Of a stretch of 64,000 nt of DNA, positions 33,091 to 41,624 are shown in pieces. The notes under the pieces were generated by a model that was given only the letters and a program-made list of their open reading frames with translations, was not told the DNA's origin and searched no databases. Position numbers and translations under genes: made by a program. Source of the stretch: an uncultured Verrucomicrobia subdivision 3 bacterium (GTDB lineage: Bacteria > Verrucomicrobiota > Verrucomicrobiia > Limisphaerales > UBA11358); contig CAINLR010000178.1 in the NCBI GenBank assembly GCA_903850425.1, positions 1-64,000 on the forward strand, given 5' to 3'. Positions within the stretch are counted from its first letter, which is position 1. Each line of letters begins with the position of its first letter.

Positions 33091-34794
33091 ATGGCTGAAG
33101 AAATTTCCAGTCCGTTACTGACGCTCATCAAAGAGCAGGGCTTGATCGACGATTTGCAATACGAGGAGATCGCCTCCGAGTTTGCGCGCAACGCCACGCC
33201 GGTCATCCAGATTTTGCAGGACATCGGCGTGATGAAGCTGGGGGACATTCTGCACGTCATCGCCAGCGCGCTTGGCACCGAAGTGGTTTCCTTGAAAGAC
33301 CGGGAGATTTCGGCGGAGGTCCTCAAAAAGATTCCGGCCAAGGTGGCGCAGATGTATCATTGCCTGCCGGTGGCGTTCAACAACGGGACGTTACAGGTGG
33401 CGATGGCGGAGCCGCTGGATCCCTCCCTGGCGGATGAAGTGCAATTTGCGGCGAAGTGTGACGTGCAATTCGTAGTGGCCGATCCGGGCGATATTGGGCG
33501 CGCGGTCGAACGGTTTTACGGCCAGGAAGAGAGCGAAAGTTTTGCGGAAATCATCAAGGAACTCGACGCCAACAAGAACATTGCGAAGGAAGTGGCGGAC
33601 GCCGGCGATGATGTGAAGGCCGCCGAGGCGCTGGCGAACGAGGTGCCGATCGTCAAATTCGTCAATCTGGTGATTCAGCAGGCCGTGCAAGACCGGGCGA
33701 GTGATATTCACTTTGAACCGTTCGAAACGGATTTTCGCATCCGCTACCGTGTGGACGGCGCGCTTTACGAGATGGCCCCGCCGCCGAAACACCTGGCGCT
33801 GCCGGTGACTTCCCGCCTGAAGATCATGGCGAATCTGAACATCTCGGAAAAACGCCTGCCGCAGGACGGACGCATCAACTACAATGTGGCCGGCAAGCAG
33901 GTGGATTTGCGTATGTCCACCTTGCCGACCGCGTTCGGCGAATCGGTGGTGCTCCGCGTGCTGGACCGTTCCTCCGTGAATCTGGAGCTCGAGTCGCTCG
34001 GGTTTCCGAAATACGTTTATGATTTCGTCACGGAAGTGATCACGCGCCCGAACGGCATTTTCGTCGTGACCGGCCCCACCGGCTGTGGCAAGACCACCAC
34101 GCTGTATTCCTGTCTGCGCCGCGTGAACGCGATTGATTCCAAATTGCTCACGGCCGAGGATCCAGTGGAATTTGATATTGAAGGCATCATGCAGGTGGCC
34201 GTCAACGAGGGCGTGGGCATGACCTTCGGCAAGGCCTTGAAATCCTTTTTGCGCCAGGACCCGGACATCATCATGGTGGGGGAAATGCGCGATCTGGAAA
34301 CGGCGCAGATTTCCATTCAGGCCTCCCTGACCGGCCACTTGGTGTTGAGCACGCTGCACACGAATGACTCGCCCGGCGCCGTCACCCGTCTGGTGGACAT
34401 GGGCGTGGAACCATTTTTGATTTCCTCGACGTTGATGGCGGTGCTGGGGCAGCGGCTGGTGCGGACGATTTGTAAAAACTGCCGGACGCCGTTCGAGCCG
34501 ACCGAGACGCAACTGGCTTTACTCAACCTGTCGCCGCACGATTTGGGCGACAAAGTGTTCCACTACGGCCGCGGCTGCTCCACGTGCAATGACACGGGCT
34601 ACAAAGGCCGCAAGGGCATTTACGAATTGCTGGTCGTCAGCGACGCCATCCGCGCGCTGATCAACGATCGCGCGCCGACGGTGGTCGTGCGCCAGAAAGC
34701 CGTTGAACTCGGGATGGTGACCTTGCGCGAAGACGGCTTGCGCGGGATTTTCGAAGGGGATACCACCATTGAGGAAGTCGTCAAATACACCTAG
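33091..34794 (+). CDS. type IV pilus / type II secretion assembly ATPase (PilB/GspE), copy 2
   Basis: 567 residues. N-terminal MshEN/T2SSE_N-like domain at about 5-150, then the ATPase: Walker [11 protein letters not shown] at 328-337 (Cys where copy 1 has Ser), [10 protein letters not shown] Asp box, Walker [13 protein letters not shown], His box [12 protein letters not shown], zinc site CKNC...CSTC. The two copies differ clearly in the N-terminal domain, so they are diverged paralogues rather than a recent duplication. It lies 9 bp after pilT and 5 bp before pilC, whose platform it may drive. Which copy extends the pilus and which serves secretion cannot be told from sequence. Confidence 0.94.
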   Translation: MAEEISSPLLTLIKEQGLIDDLQYEEIASEFARNATPVIQILQDIGVMKLGDILHVIASALGTEVVSLKDREISAEVLKKIPAKVAQMYHCLPVAFNNGTLQVAMAEPLDPSLADEVQFAAKCDVQFVVADPGDIGRAVERFYGQEESESFAEIIKELDANKNIAKEVADAGDDVKAAEALANEVPIVKFVNLVIQQAVQDRASDIHFEPFETDFRIRYRVDGALYEMAPPPKHLALPVTSRLKIMANLNISEKRLPQDGRINYNVAGKQVDLRMSTLPTAFGESVVLRVLDRSSVNLELESLGFPKYVYDFVTEVITRPNGIFVVTGPTGCGKTTTLYSCLRRVNAIDSKLLTAEDPVEFDIEGIMQVAVNEGVGMTFGKALKSFLRQDPDIIMVGEMRDLETAQISIQASLTGHLVLSTLHTNDSPGAVTRLVDMGVEPFLISSTLMAVLGQRLVRTICKNCRTPFEPTETQLALLNLSPHDLGDKVFHYGRGCSTCNDTGYKGRKGIYELLVVSDAIRALINDRAPTVVVRQKAVELGMVTLREDGLRGIFEGDTTIEEVVKYT

Positions 34795-34799
34795 TTGCC

Positions 34800-36107
34800 A
34801 TGCCAAAATATACTTACATCGCCTTGGACGCCCGGGGAGCTGAAACCAAAGGCAGCATCGAAGCCGGCAGCCAGAACGAGGCCATCAGCCGCGTGAAGGA
34901 CATGCAGTTGTTCCCGACGAAAATCAGCGAGGCCGACAAGGAAGACAAGTCTGCCAGCAAAAAGGCCAAGGCCAAGCCGGCGGCCAAGGGCAAGGGGGGC
35001 AAGAAGGGCGGGATGAGCATGAACATCTCGATTCCTGGTTTTGGCGGGAAGGTGAAGCCGAAGGTGTTGACAACGTTCACCCGGCAGTTGGCCACGTTGG
35101 TGGATGCCGGCCTGCCGCTGCTGCGCGGGTTGCGCGTGCTCGAAAAACAGGAACGCAGTCCGGTGCTCAAGCGGATTCTCGGCGAACTGGCCGGGTCCAT
35201 CGAAGGCGGCAGCACGTTCTCCGAGGCGCTGGCGCAGCATCCGAAAACTTTCAATAAACTGTTTGTCAACATGGTCAAGGCGGGTGAAATCGGCGGCGTG
35301 CTGGAAGTCGTGCTCAAGCGGCTCGCGGAATTTTCCGAGAAGGCGCAGAAAATCAAAGCCAAGGTCAAGGCGGCGATGTTTTATCCCACGGCGGTGATGA
35401 TCGTGGCCGTGGGCATCATGATTTTGCTCATGTGCTTTGTCGTGCCCAAGTTCAAGGACGTTTTCGCCGGCATGGGGGTCAAGATGCCTGGGTTTACGGT
35501 GTTCGTCATGGCCACCAGCGATCTCATCAAGAACAACATTCTGGCCACGTTGGGCGTGATCGTGGTGATCGTCGTGATGTTCATGCTGTTCATCAAAACA
35601 AAATTCGGGCGGCTGGTCTGGGATAAATTTCAACTCAAGATGCCGGCCATCGGTCCGGTCATCAGCAAGGTCGCCATCTCGCGGTTCACGCGCACGCTGG
35701 GCACGCTGGTCAGCAGCGGCGTGCCGATTTTGCAGGCGCTGGTCATTGTCCGCGAAACCGCCGGCAACGTCGTCATCGCCAATGCCGTGAATAAAGTTCA
35801 CGAAAGCGTCAAGGAAGGCGAAACCATCACCGCGCCGCTGGAAGGTTCCGGCGTCTTTCCGCCCATGGTCATCAGCATGGTGGACGTCGGCGAACAGACC
35901 GGTGCCCTGCCCGAAATGTTGATTCGCATCGCCGACGACTACGACGAGCAGGTGGACAACGCCGTGGCGGCCATGACTTCGTTGCTCGAACCCATCATGA
36001 TCATCTTTTTAGCGGTGATCGTCGGCAGCATCGTCATCGCGATGTTTCTGCCTTTGATCGCCATGATCACCAATTTGAGCGGGGATGATTCTGGCGGCAA
36101 AGACTAA
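34800..36107 (+). CDS. pilC: type IV pilus / type II secretion inner-membrane platform protein PilC/GspF
   Basis: 435 residues. It opens with the family's beta-like YIALDARGAETKGSIEA block, has a Lys/Ala-rich linker at about 55-80, then two T2SSF helical domains: the first with FTRQLATLVDAGLPLLRGL (about 85-205) and the second with FTRTLGTLVSSGVPILQAL (about 295-415). Three hydrophobic segments are visible, near 195-218, 235-262 and 398-422. This platform sits in the inner membrane and passes motion from the ATPase to pilins. It directly follows pilB2. After it the locus is interrupted by the toxin-antitoxin pair. Confidence 0.93.
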   Translation: MPKYTYIALDARGAETKGSIEAGSQNEAISRVKDMQLFPTKISEADKEDKSASKKAKAKPAAKGKGGKKGGMSMNISIPGFGGKVKPKVLTTFTRQLATLVDAGLPLLRGLRVLEKQERSPVLKRILGELAGSIEGGSTFSEALAQHPKTFNKLFVNMVKAGEIGGVLEVVLKRLAEFSEKAQKIKAKVKAAMFYPTAVMIVAVGIMILLMCFVVPKFKDVFAGMGVKMPGFTVFVMATSDLIKNNILATLGVIVVIVVMFMLFIKTKFGRLVWDKFQLKMPAIGPVISKVAISRFTRTLGTLVSSGVPILQALVIVRETAGNVVIANAVNKVHESVKEGETITAPLEGSGVFPPMVISMVDVGEQTGALPEMLIRIADDYDEQVDNAVAAMTSLLEPIMIIFLAVIVGSIVIAMFLPLIAMITNLSGDDSGGKD

Positions 36108-36141
36108 TCAGTCCTAAACCCGATTTCTTTAGATCTGGAAC

Positions 36142-36170
36142 TTGACAAAAATTATCGCTTGATGTAAATA
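36142..36170 (+). promoter_or_regulatory. strong sigma-70-type promoter before the toxin-antitoxin pair
   Basis: TTGACA (36142-36147), 17-bp spacer, TAAATA (36165-36170). This is the best promoter match in the window and lies in an AT-rich 109-bp gap after pilC. Confidence 0.75.
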
Positions 36171-36205
36171 CATTGTATTCACATTGCATGGGCGATCTAT
36201 TTACA
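36163..36205. promoter_or_regulatory. operator-like repeats overlapping the -10 element
   Basis: TGTAAATA (36163-36170) and TATTTACA (36198-36205) are a perfect 8-bp inverted repeat. Between them ACATTGTAT and ACATTGCAT form a direct repeat with 11-bp spacing (about one helical turn). The position over the -10 and start region fits autorepression by the antitoxin, as known for BrnTA. Confidence 0.65.
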
Positions 36206-36216
36206 ATTAACCCGAT

Positions 36217-36501
36217 ATGGAGTTCGATTGGAATAATGCGCCATTTGATCTTGGTTCTTTGACGCAGCGGGAAATCGAGGAATCCTTTGAAGACGCGTTT
36301 GCTGTGAGGCTGATGCCGGATTCGCCCCGCTTTGGTGTGCAGGCGCGCTTTTTTAACTTGGGCATGACGGCCGGAGGGATTGGCATTGTCAGTGTGTATC
36401 GCACCAATGGCCGGCAGGTGCGGGTGTTGTTTTCCCGGCCTTTTGAAGCCGAGGAACGATTTTTTTATCAGCGGAAGACCGAACAGATGCTGGCGCAGTA
36501 A
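36217..36501 (+). CDS. BrnT-like toxin (divergent)
   Basis: 94 residues. The start MEFDWN, the DSPRF...RFFNLGMT centre, the SVYRTNGRQVRVLFSRP strand and the EERFFYQ tail follow the layout of BrnT RNase toxins (RelE-like fold), including conserved Arg and the ISAR-like LFSRP position. The usual N-terminal K...N..KHG block is not recognisable, so this is a divergent member and activity is uncertain. It is followed 11 bp later by a CopG/BrnA-like antitoxin gene, the toxin-first order known for BrnTA, and is preceded by its own promoter and operator-like repeats. It lies within the pilus locus. Confidence 0.65.
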   Translation: MEFDWNNAPFDLGSLTQREIEESFEDAFAVRLMPDSPRFGVQARFFNLGMTAGGIGIVSVYRTNGRQVRVLFSRPFEAEERFFYQRKTEQMLAQ

Positions 36502-36512
36502 TTGGAAAAATT

Positions 36513-36788
36513 ATGCAGACCTTTGCCAACTGGGAAGACGTGCCGCTCTTCGACCAGGAAGACGCGGAGGCCAGTTTTTGGGCCGAGAACCGTCCCGATC
36601 TGCGGTTGATGGAGGCGGCGGTGGCCGGCAACGCCCAGGCGGCGGAGTCCGTCACCATCACGCTGCGGATTGATCCGCGCATGTTGGCGCGCATCAAGCG
36701 CGTGGCCCGGACCCGGTATTTGAATTATCAAAGCATGATCAAACAATGGTTGAGCGAACGCATGGAACAGGAATTACGCGAACGATGA
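36513..36788 (+). CDS. BrnA/CopG-family antitoxin
   Basis: 91 residues. The N-terminal half is acidic (DVPLFDQEDAEASFWAENR), as expected for the toxin-wrapping region of BrnA. The C-terminal half is a ribbon-helix-helix domain: TITLRIDPRMLARIKRVA, then YLNYQSMIKQWLSERM, close to the BrnA motif 'R.D...L..LK..A...G..YQTL...WL..R'. It would neutralise the upstream toxin and repress the operon. Its stop overlaps the next start (ATGA at 36785), which couples the module to the first prepilin gene, so control of this pair may also affect pseudopilin expression. Confidence 0.75.
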   Translation: MQTFANWEDVPLFDQEDAEASFWAENRPDLRLMEAAVAGNAQAAESVTITLRIDPRMLARIKRVARTRYLNYQSMIKQWLSERMEQELRER

Positions 36789-37531
36789 ATCTCATGAAAA
36801 CCAGCCCCGTCAAACTTCTCACCTCCCGCCGCCGCGCGTTCACGCTGATTGAACTGCTCGTGGTCATCAGCATCATCGGCGTGCTGGCGGCACTCTTGTT
36901 TCCGGCCATGTCCGCGCTCAAGAAGCAGCAATATCTCAGTAAAACCAAGGCGGAAATGGCGCTCCTCGAAACGGCGCTGGAGAACTACAAAGCCAAATAC
37001 GGCGTCTATCCGCCGAGTAACCAGAATCCCACCAATAGTTACCTCCCGCTGGACCGCTCGCAGTTCAGCCAACTCTACTACGAATTGGCCGGAACCACGA
37101 ACAACGGCACCGCTTATCTCAGCCCGGATGGAAATCAGATTCTCGGTGGCGACGTGAAAACCGCTTATGGTGTGGGCGGATTCATCAATTGTTCCAAGGG
37201 CAACGGTGAAGATGTCTCGCTGGCCCAAAATTTTCTGCTGGGCTTTAATTCCAAGCAGATTTACAACCCGGTTACAAACACAGCTATTCCGACGACCATG
37301 GTGGTCGCTTCCGTGGGTGGGCCGGATGCGAAGTATCAGCCGTTGAATGGTTCCGGGCTGAACCCATTCCGCTATGTTTATCCCGGTGTTTACAACCCCA
37401 ACTCTTATGACTTATGGGTCCAACTCTCGATCGGGTCATCCTTTGCGGGCGTGAATGCCTTCACCAAGACCAATAAATATTTGATCAGCAATTGGACCAA
37501 ACAAGTGATCCGCAACAGTCCGCTGCCGTGA
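36785..37531 (+). CDS. prepilin-like protein, type II secretion pseudopilin family
   Basis: 248 residues. Prepilin motif RRRAFTLIELLVVISIIG with cleavage at A18/F19 (Ala rather than Gly at -1) and Glu at mature position 5. A helix of about 60 residues with LPAM-type start (LLFPAMSALKKQQYL) is followed by a globular Asn/Thr/Tyr-rich domain. The start at 36785 overlaps the antitoxin stop; 36794 is an alternative ATG. A calcium- or disulfide-type signature is not obvious. It is the first of five prepilin-like genes in the locus. Confidence 0.88.
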   Translation: MNLMKTSPVKLLTSRRRAFTLIELLVVISIIGVLAALLFPAMSALKKQQYLSKTKAEMALLETALENYKAKYGVYPPSNQNPTNSYLPLDRSQFSQLYYELAGTTNNGTAYLSPDGNQILGGDVKTAYGVGGFINCSKGNGEDVSLAQNFLLGFNSKQIYNPVTNTAIPTTMVVASVGGPDAKYQPLNGSGLNPFRYVYPGVYNPNSYDLWVQLSIGSSFAGVNAFTKTNKYLISNWTKQVIRNSPLP

Positions 37532-37720
37532 TTTTTTATGTGCCTTGACGGAACAAGTGGCATCCGGGTTCAGCGCGTCGCCGTGACGTGGTCGGACTCC
37601 GTCTGGTATCCGCCCATCGCGGTGCGGGTGGTGGTGGAACGGCCAGCGCGGCGCCGTGCAAAGTCATTGCCGCAAGCGTCCCTTTTGTGTCATCATCGCC
37701 GCTCTTTCAAATTTAAGACT

Positions 37721-38512
37721 ATGAAAAACATGTTGCGTTCGTCGCGCCGTCCGCGCGCGGCTTTCACTCTGGTGGAACTCCTGGTGGTCATTGCCATCAT
37801 CGGCATTCTGGCGGCGATGATTTTGCCGGCCCTGGCGGTCGCCAAAACCGCCGCGTTAAAGGCCAAGGCGAAAATGGAAGCCTCCGATCTGGTCACCGCC
37901 ATTCAAGCGTATGATGCCGACTACGGTCGGTTTCCCGTTTCCGCCGCCGCGCAGAATATCGCCACCGTCAACGCGAAGTTTGGCAAGAATCCGGATTTCA
38001 CTTATGGCGGCAATTTTTTTCAGCCGGATGGCTCCGCTTACGCGGTGCAGACGCAGGGGCTTTTGCTAACGAATGACGAAGTAATCTCCATTTTGATGGA
38101 CATCACCAATTATCCCAGCGGTGCGGCGACCGTGAACAATGGCCATGTCAAAAATCCGAAGCAAAATAAATATCTGAGCGTTAAGATGCAGACGGACACG
38201 AAATCGCCGGGGGTCGGCACGGATCTGGTCTATCGCGATCCGTGGGGCAATCCCTACATCATCACCATGGATCTGAGCTACGATGACCAATGTGAAGATG
38301 CGTTCTATGCCCGTCAGCAGGTTTCCCAGCAAAACGGCACCGCGGGTTACAACGGTTTGGTCTGTCCCAGTTCCGGCGGCGATCATTTTCAATATCACGG
38401 CAAGGTCATGGTCTGGTCCGCCGGGCCGACCGTGAAGGGTAAAGGAATTGTTGATTACGCCAAGCCCGCCAACGATCCCGCCAACAAAAACCATGTGTTG
38501 AGCTGGCAATAA
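37721..38512 (+). CDS. GspG-like major pseudopilin
   Basis: 263 residues from the ATG at 37721; the 61 in-frame codons before it (from 37538) lack a plausible start and look like spacer. Prepilin motif RPRAAFTLVELLVVIAIIG, cleavage A14/F15, Glu at +5. The helix contains LAVAKTAALKAKAKMEASDL and a YDADYGRFP segment, then a large C-terminal domain with DPWGNPYII, the block typical of GspG-type pseudopilins. It is longer than classical GspG (about 140 residues), as common in Verrucomicrobiota. The 189-bp gap before it holds no gene. Confidence 0.87.
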   Translation: MKNMLRSSRRPRAAFTLVELLVVIAIIGILAAMILPALAVAKTAALKAKAKMEASDLVTAIQAYDADYGRFPVSAAAQNIATVNAKFGKNPDFTYGGNFFQPDGSAYAVQTQGLLLTNDEVISILMDITNYPSGAATVNNGHVKNPKQNKYLSVKMQTDTKSPGVGTDLVYRDPWGNPYIITMDLSYDDQCEDAFYARQQVSQQNGTAGYNGLVCPSSGGDHFQYHGKVMVWSAGPTVKGKGIVDYAKPANDPANKNHVLSWQ

Positions 38513-38514
38513 TA

Positions 38515-39447
38515 ATGAAGCGTCGCAACAGCCGTATGTGTCCGGCCCCAGTCAATCCGTTGGCGTCGTCCGCGCGCGCACCCCGTCACGCGCCACCCAT
38601 TACGCGTCACCCCGCCGGTTTCACTCTGATCGAGTTGCTCGTCGTCATCTCGATCATCGGCATTCTGGCGGCGCTCTCGGTGCCGGCGTTGAAGAACCTT
38701 GGCAAATCCAACGTCGCGGTCGGCGCGTCGCGGCAGTTGCTGGATGACCTCGCGCGGGCGCGGCAGTTGGCCATGAGCCAGCACACCACGGTCTATATGG
38801 TGTTCGTGAAGACTAATTTTTGGATGGCGCCCAGTTTCCCCACGCCTAATCCTTGGTGGCTCAAACTGACTCCCGCCCAGAAAACCGCCGCCACCAATTT
38901 GTGCGACAAACAATTGACCGGCTACGCTTTTCTCAGTCTGCGTTCGGTGGGCGACCAGCCGGGGCGCGGCGCGGCGCGGTATCTCGGGCCGTGGCATAAT
39001 CTGCCGGACGGCACCTTCATTGCGTCCCGAAAATTTCAAGCCCCGACCGCGCTGCCGTTCTACATTTCGGTTGCCGATCCCAAAAGCCCGATTTACCAAA
39101 CCCCGATTTACGGTTTCAATACCACCAACACCTTTCCCTTTCCGACTGAAGACAGCCCGACCTCCTCGCTGTTGGTCTTGCCCTATATCGCCTTTAATTA
39201 TCTGGGTCAACTGACTACCGATGGGCAAAGTATTGCCAAGTTTGATGAATTTATCCCGCTCGCCCAGGGCAGTGTGTCGCCGGCCATTGATGGCACCACC
39301 AAGGCCTTGGTGCTCACGCTGACGCCCGGCGGTTCGGCGTCCATCTCAGAAACGCCACCCGGCAACAGCACCAACAGCATGCACAATGTGATTCACATTG
39401 ACCGGCTGACGGGTCGCGCCACTTTGGAATACCAGCGGGTGCAATGA
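38515..39447 (+). CDS. pseudopilin resembling Verru_Chthon cassette protein D (GspH-like)
   Basis: 310 residues. Prepilin site G35/F36 in HPAGFTLIELLVVISIIG, Glu at +5. The SRQLLDDLARARQLAMSQ helix and following beta strand (TTVYMVFVKT) are typical of GspH/FimT-type minor pseudopilins and of Verru_Chthon cassette protein D as I recall it. The leader is abnormally long because codons about 24-33 are heptamer repeats (GTCACGC, GCCACCC, ATTACGC, GTCACCC at 38585-38612). It starts 2 bp after the GspG-like gene and overlaps the next start (ATGA). Confidence 0.82.
   Translation: MKRRNSRMCPAPVNPLASSARAPRHAPPITRHPAGFTLIELLVVISIIGILAALSVPALKNLGKSNVAVGASRQLLDDLARARQLAMSQHTTVYMVFVKTNFWMAPSFPTPNPWWLKLTPAQKTAATNLCDKQLTGYAFLSLRSVGDQPGRGAARYLGPWHNLPDGTFIASRKFQAPTALPFYISVADPKSPIYQTPIYGFNTTNTFPFPTEDSPTSSLLVLPYIAFNYLGQLTTDGQSIAKFDEFIPLAQGSVSPAIDGTTKALVLTLTPGGSASISETPPGNSTNSMHNVIHIDRLTGRATLEYQRVQ
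38585..38612. repeat. 7-bp repeat in the leader-peptide codons of a pseudopilin
   Basis: Four consecutive heptamers GTCACGC, GCCACCC, ATTACGC, GTCACCC lie just before the FTLIEL codons. They encode the Pro/His/Arg-rich part of the prepilin leader. Confidence 0.65.
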
Positions 39448-40793
39448 GATTTGCGACGACTATGAAAAGCATATTGCAACTAATGATGGTTCTGGTGATG
39501 AGTGTCTGCGCTACCCTCGCTTGGGGGCAGACCAGTCACCCTAAACGTTATACTTTCACCACCATTGCCGGCACCGCCGGGCTCAGTGGGAGTGCCAATG
39601 GGATCAATGGCAATGCGCGGTTCGCCTCGCCGCAGGGCATCACCGTGGATCTGCAGGGCAATCTCTTTGTGGCGGATTACGCCAACCATACCATCCGCGA
39701 GGTCTCGCCCGTCGGAACGGACTGGGTGGTGACGACCATTGCCGGCACCGCCGGCATACCCGGGAATGCCAATGGATTCAACAGCACCGCGCGCTTCAAC
39801 GAACCGGTCAGCATCGCGGCCGATGTCCAAGGCAATCTCTATGTGGCCGATTATGGCAATAACACCATCCGTAAACTCACGCCTTCCGGGCCGAACTGGG
39901 CGGTGACCACCATTGCCGGGCTGGCCGGAAACGCGGGGTCCACCGACGGGACGAATGGTAGTGCGCGGTTTAGTGATCCCTCCGGCATCACCGTGGATGC
40001 CAGCGGCAACCTCTATGTGGCCGACACCTACAACAGCACCATCCGCAAGCTTGCGCCGGTGGGGACCGACTGGGTGGTCACCACGATTGCGGGCACGGCG
40101 CAAACCTATGGCAGTAGCGATGGCGCGAATAGCGCCGCCCAGTTCCAGGCACCGGCCGGCATCACGGTGGATAGCTTGGGCAATCTTTATGTGGCCGACA
40201 CGCTCAACTCCACGATTCGCAAACTCACCCCGGACGGCACGAACTGGGTGGTGACCACCCTTGCCGGCCAGCCCGAGAACTTTGGCAGCACCGATGGGAC
40301 GAACCTCGACACGCAGTTTAATTATCCCTATGGCATCACCGTGGATGCCAACGGCAACCTCTATGTGGCCGATTCCTTCAACTACACCATCCGCAAAGTC
40401 GCGCCGGAGGGGGCCAACTGGGTGGTGAGCACGCTGGGCGGGGCGGCGCTCAGTCCGGGGGCCAAAGACGGCCTCGCCGCCAATGCGCGGTTTTCTTCCA
40501 TGGTTGGAATTGCGGTGGATACCTCGACCAACCTCTACGTGGGGGATACGGAGAACCGGACGATTCGCAAAGGTTATTTCGCCCCCACGCCGCCGCTGAC
40601 CATTGTCCTGGCCGATCCGAATACCGTGGTGGTTTCCTGGCCTGATGTGGCCATTTACACGGTGCAGACCAACAGCGATTTGATGACGACCAACTGGGAT
40701 AGTTACGGTGGCACGGTAACAACCAGCAATGGCACCAATAGTGTTACCGTCTCACCGCCCACCGGTAATTTGTTTTTCCGTTTACTGGAATGA
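39444..40793 (+). CDS. exported NHL-repeat beta-propeller protein
   Basis: 449 residues with a signal peptide (LMMVLVMSVCATLAWG). It contains six NHL-type repeats of about 56 residues, each with ITVDxxGNLYVADxxNxTIRK followed by VVTTIAGTAG, forming a six-bladed propeller. A C-terminal module of about 65 residues (VVVSWPDVAIYTVQTNSDL, NLFFRLLE) matches the C-termini of other secreted proteins in the window. The start at 39444 overlaps the previous stop; 39462 is an alternative. Placement inside the pseudopilin cassette suggests an extracellular substrate or accessory component of the machine. Confidence 0.85.
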   Translation: MRFATTMKSILQLMMVLVMSVCATLAWGQTSHPKRYTFTTIAGTAGLSGSANGINGNARFASPQGITVDLQGNLFVADYANHTIREVSPVGTDWVVTTIAGTAGIPGNANGFNSTARFNEPVSIAADVQGNLYVADYGNNTIRKLTPSGPNWAVTTIAGLAGNAGSTDGTNGSARFSDPSGITVDASGNLYVADTYNSTIRKLAPVGTDWVVTTIAGTAQTYGSSDGANSAAQFQAPAGITVDSLGNLYVADTLNSTIRKLTPDGTNWVVTTLAGQPENFGSTDGTNLDTQFNYPYGITVDANGNLYVADSFNYTIRKVAPEGANWVVSTLGGAALSPGAKDGLAANARFSSMVGIAVDTSTNLYVGDTENRTIRKGYFAPTPPLTIVLADPNTVVVSWPDVAIYTVQTNSDLMTTNWDSYGGTVTTSNGTNSVTVSPPTGNLFFRLLE

Positions 40794-40799
40794 CATCCC

Positions 40800-41624
40800 A
40801 TGAAATTTCGCCGCCCCCATTTCTTCCGCGCTGAATCCGCCTTCACGATGATCGAGATCGCGCTGTGCCTGGCGATCATCGGCTTTGCGCTGGTCGCCAT
40901 CATCGGCGTGCTGCCCATCGGCATGAGCACCCAGCGCGACACCCGCGAGGAGACCACCATCAATCAGGATGCGACGATGCTCCTCGAAGCCATCCGCAAC
41001 GGTGTGCGCGGCGCGAATGACCTGACGAACTACGTCTATGCCATCACGAACTACTCGACCTACTATAACAGCCTGGGGGTGGCCGGCCCCACCGCTCAAA
41101 ATGGCTACACTTTTGACAGCGCCTCCGTCACGGCTCCGATCTATCCGTTGGGTCCCTACTCCGCAACGCCCCTGACCAATGGTGCCACCATCATCGGCCT
41201 CTTGAGCACGCCGGAATTTATCGCCGACGCGCCGACTAATTTTGTGGCGGCGGCCAGTCTGTATAATCTCTCGGGTTACAGCAACCATGTCGTCGCCTAT
41301 GTCCGGTCCTTCAGCGGGTTGGCCGCCGAGAAGCCGCCGCAGGACAATGCCATCATGGTCGGCGACACGTTCAGCTACCGGATTTTGTGCGTCAATGCGC
41401 CCGTGCCGTTCGACACCAACAATGCGTTCCAGGGTTTCAGCCGGCAACTTGCCGGTAACCAGCGGGAGTTGCGGCTGACCTTTCTCTGGCCGCAACTGCC
41501 GGGCAATCGGCTGGGCAATAAAAAGCAGACTTTTCGCGCCAGTATTGCCGGGCAGTTGGCGCATGATCCCACGAACCACTTTTTGTATTTCTACCAACCG
41601 CAGTCATTCAAGCCACAGCCGTGA
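40800..41624 (+). CDS. pseudopilin resembling Verru_Chthon cassette protein B
   Basis: 274 residues. Prepilin motif AESAFTMIEIALCLAIIG, cleavage A14/F15, Glu at +5, followed by GFALVAIIGVLPIGM, the helix break typical of cassette protein B and similar to GspI/PilV. A Thr/Asn/Tyr-rich globular part follows with the block VSYRILCVN-like FSYRILCVNAPVPF and a RELRLTFLWPQLP strand. It begins 6 bp after the NHL gene and its stop overlaps the GTG start of the next gene. Predicted minor pseudopilin for the tip of a pseudopilus. Confidence 0.82.
   Translation: MKFRRPHFFRAESAFTMIEIALCLAIIGFALVAIIGVLPIGMSTQRDTREETTINQDATMLLEAIRNGVRGANDLTNYVYAITNYSTYYNSLGVAGPTAQNGYTFDSASVTAPIYPLGPYSATPLTNGATIIGLLSTPEFIADAPTNFVAAASLYNLSGYSNHVVAYVRSFSGLAAEKPPQDNAIMVGDTFSYRILCVNAPVPFDTNNAFQGFSRQLAGNQRELRLTFLWPQLPGNRLGNKKQTFRASIAGQLAHDPTNHFLYFYQPQSFKPQP

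Noticed and set aside
37538-37720. N-terminal extension of the GspG-like gene by 61 codons.
   Set aside because: The prepilin leader must be short and basic, and an ATG at 37721 gives exactly that.
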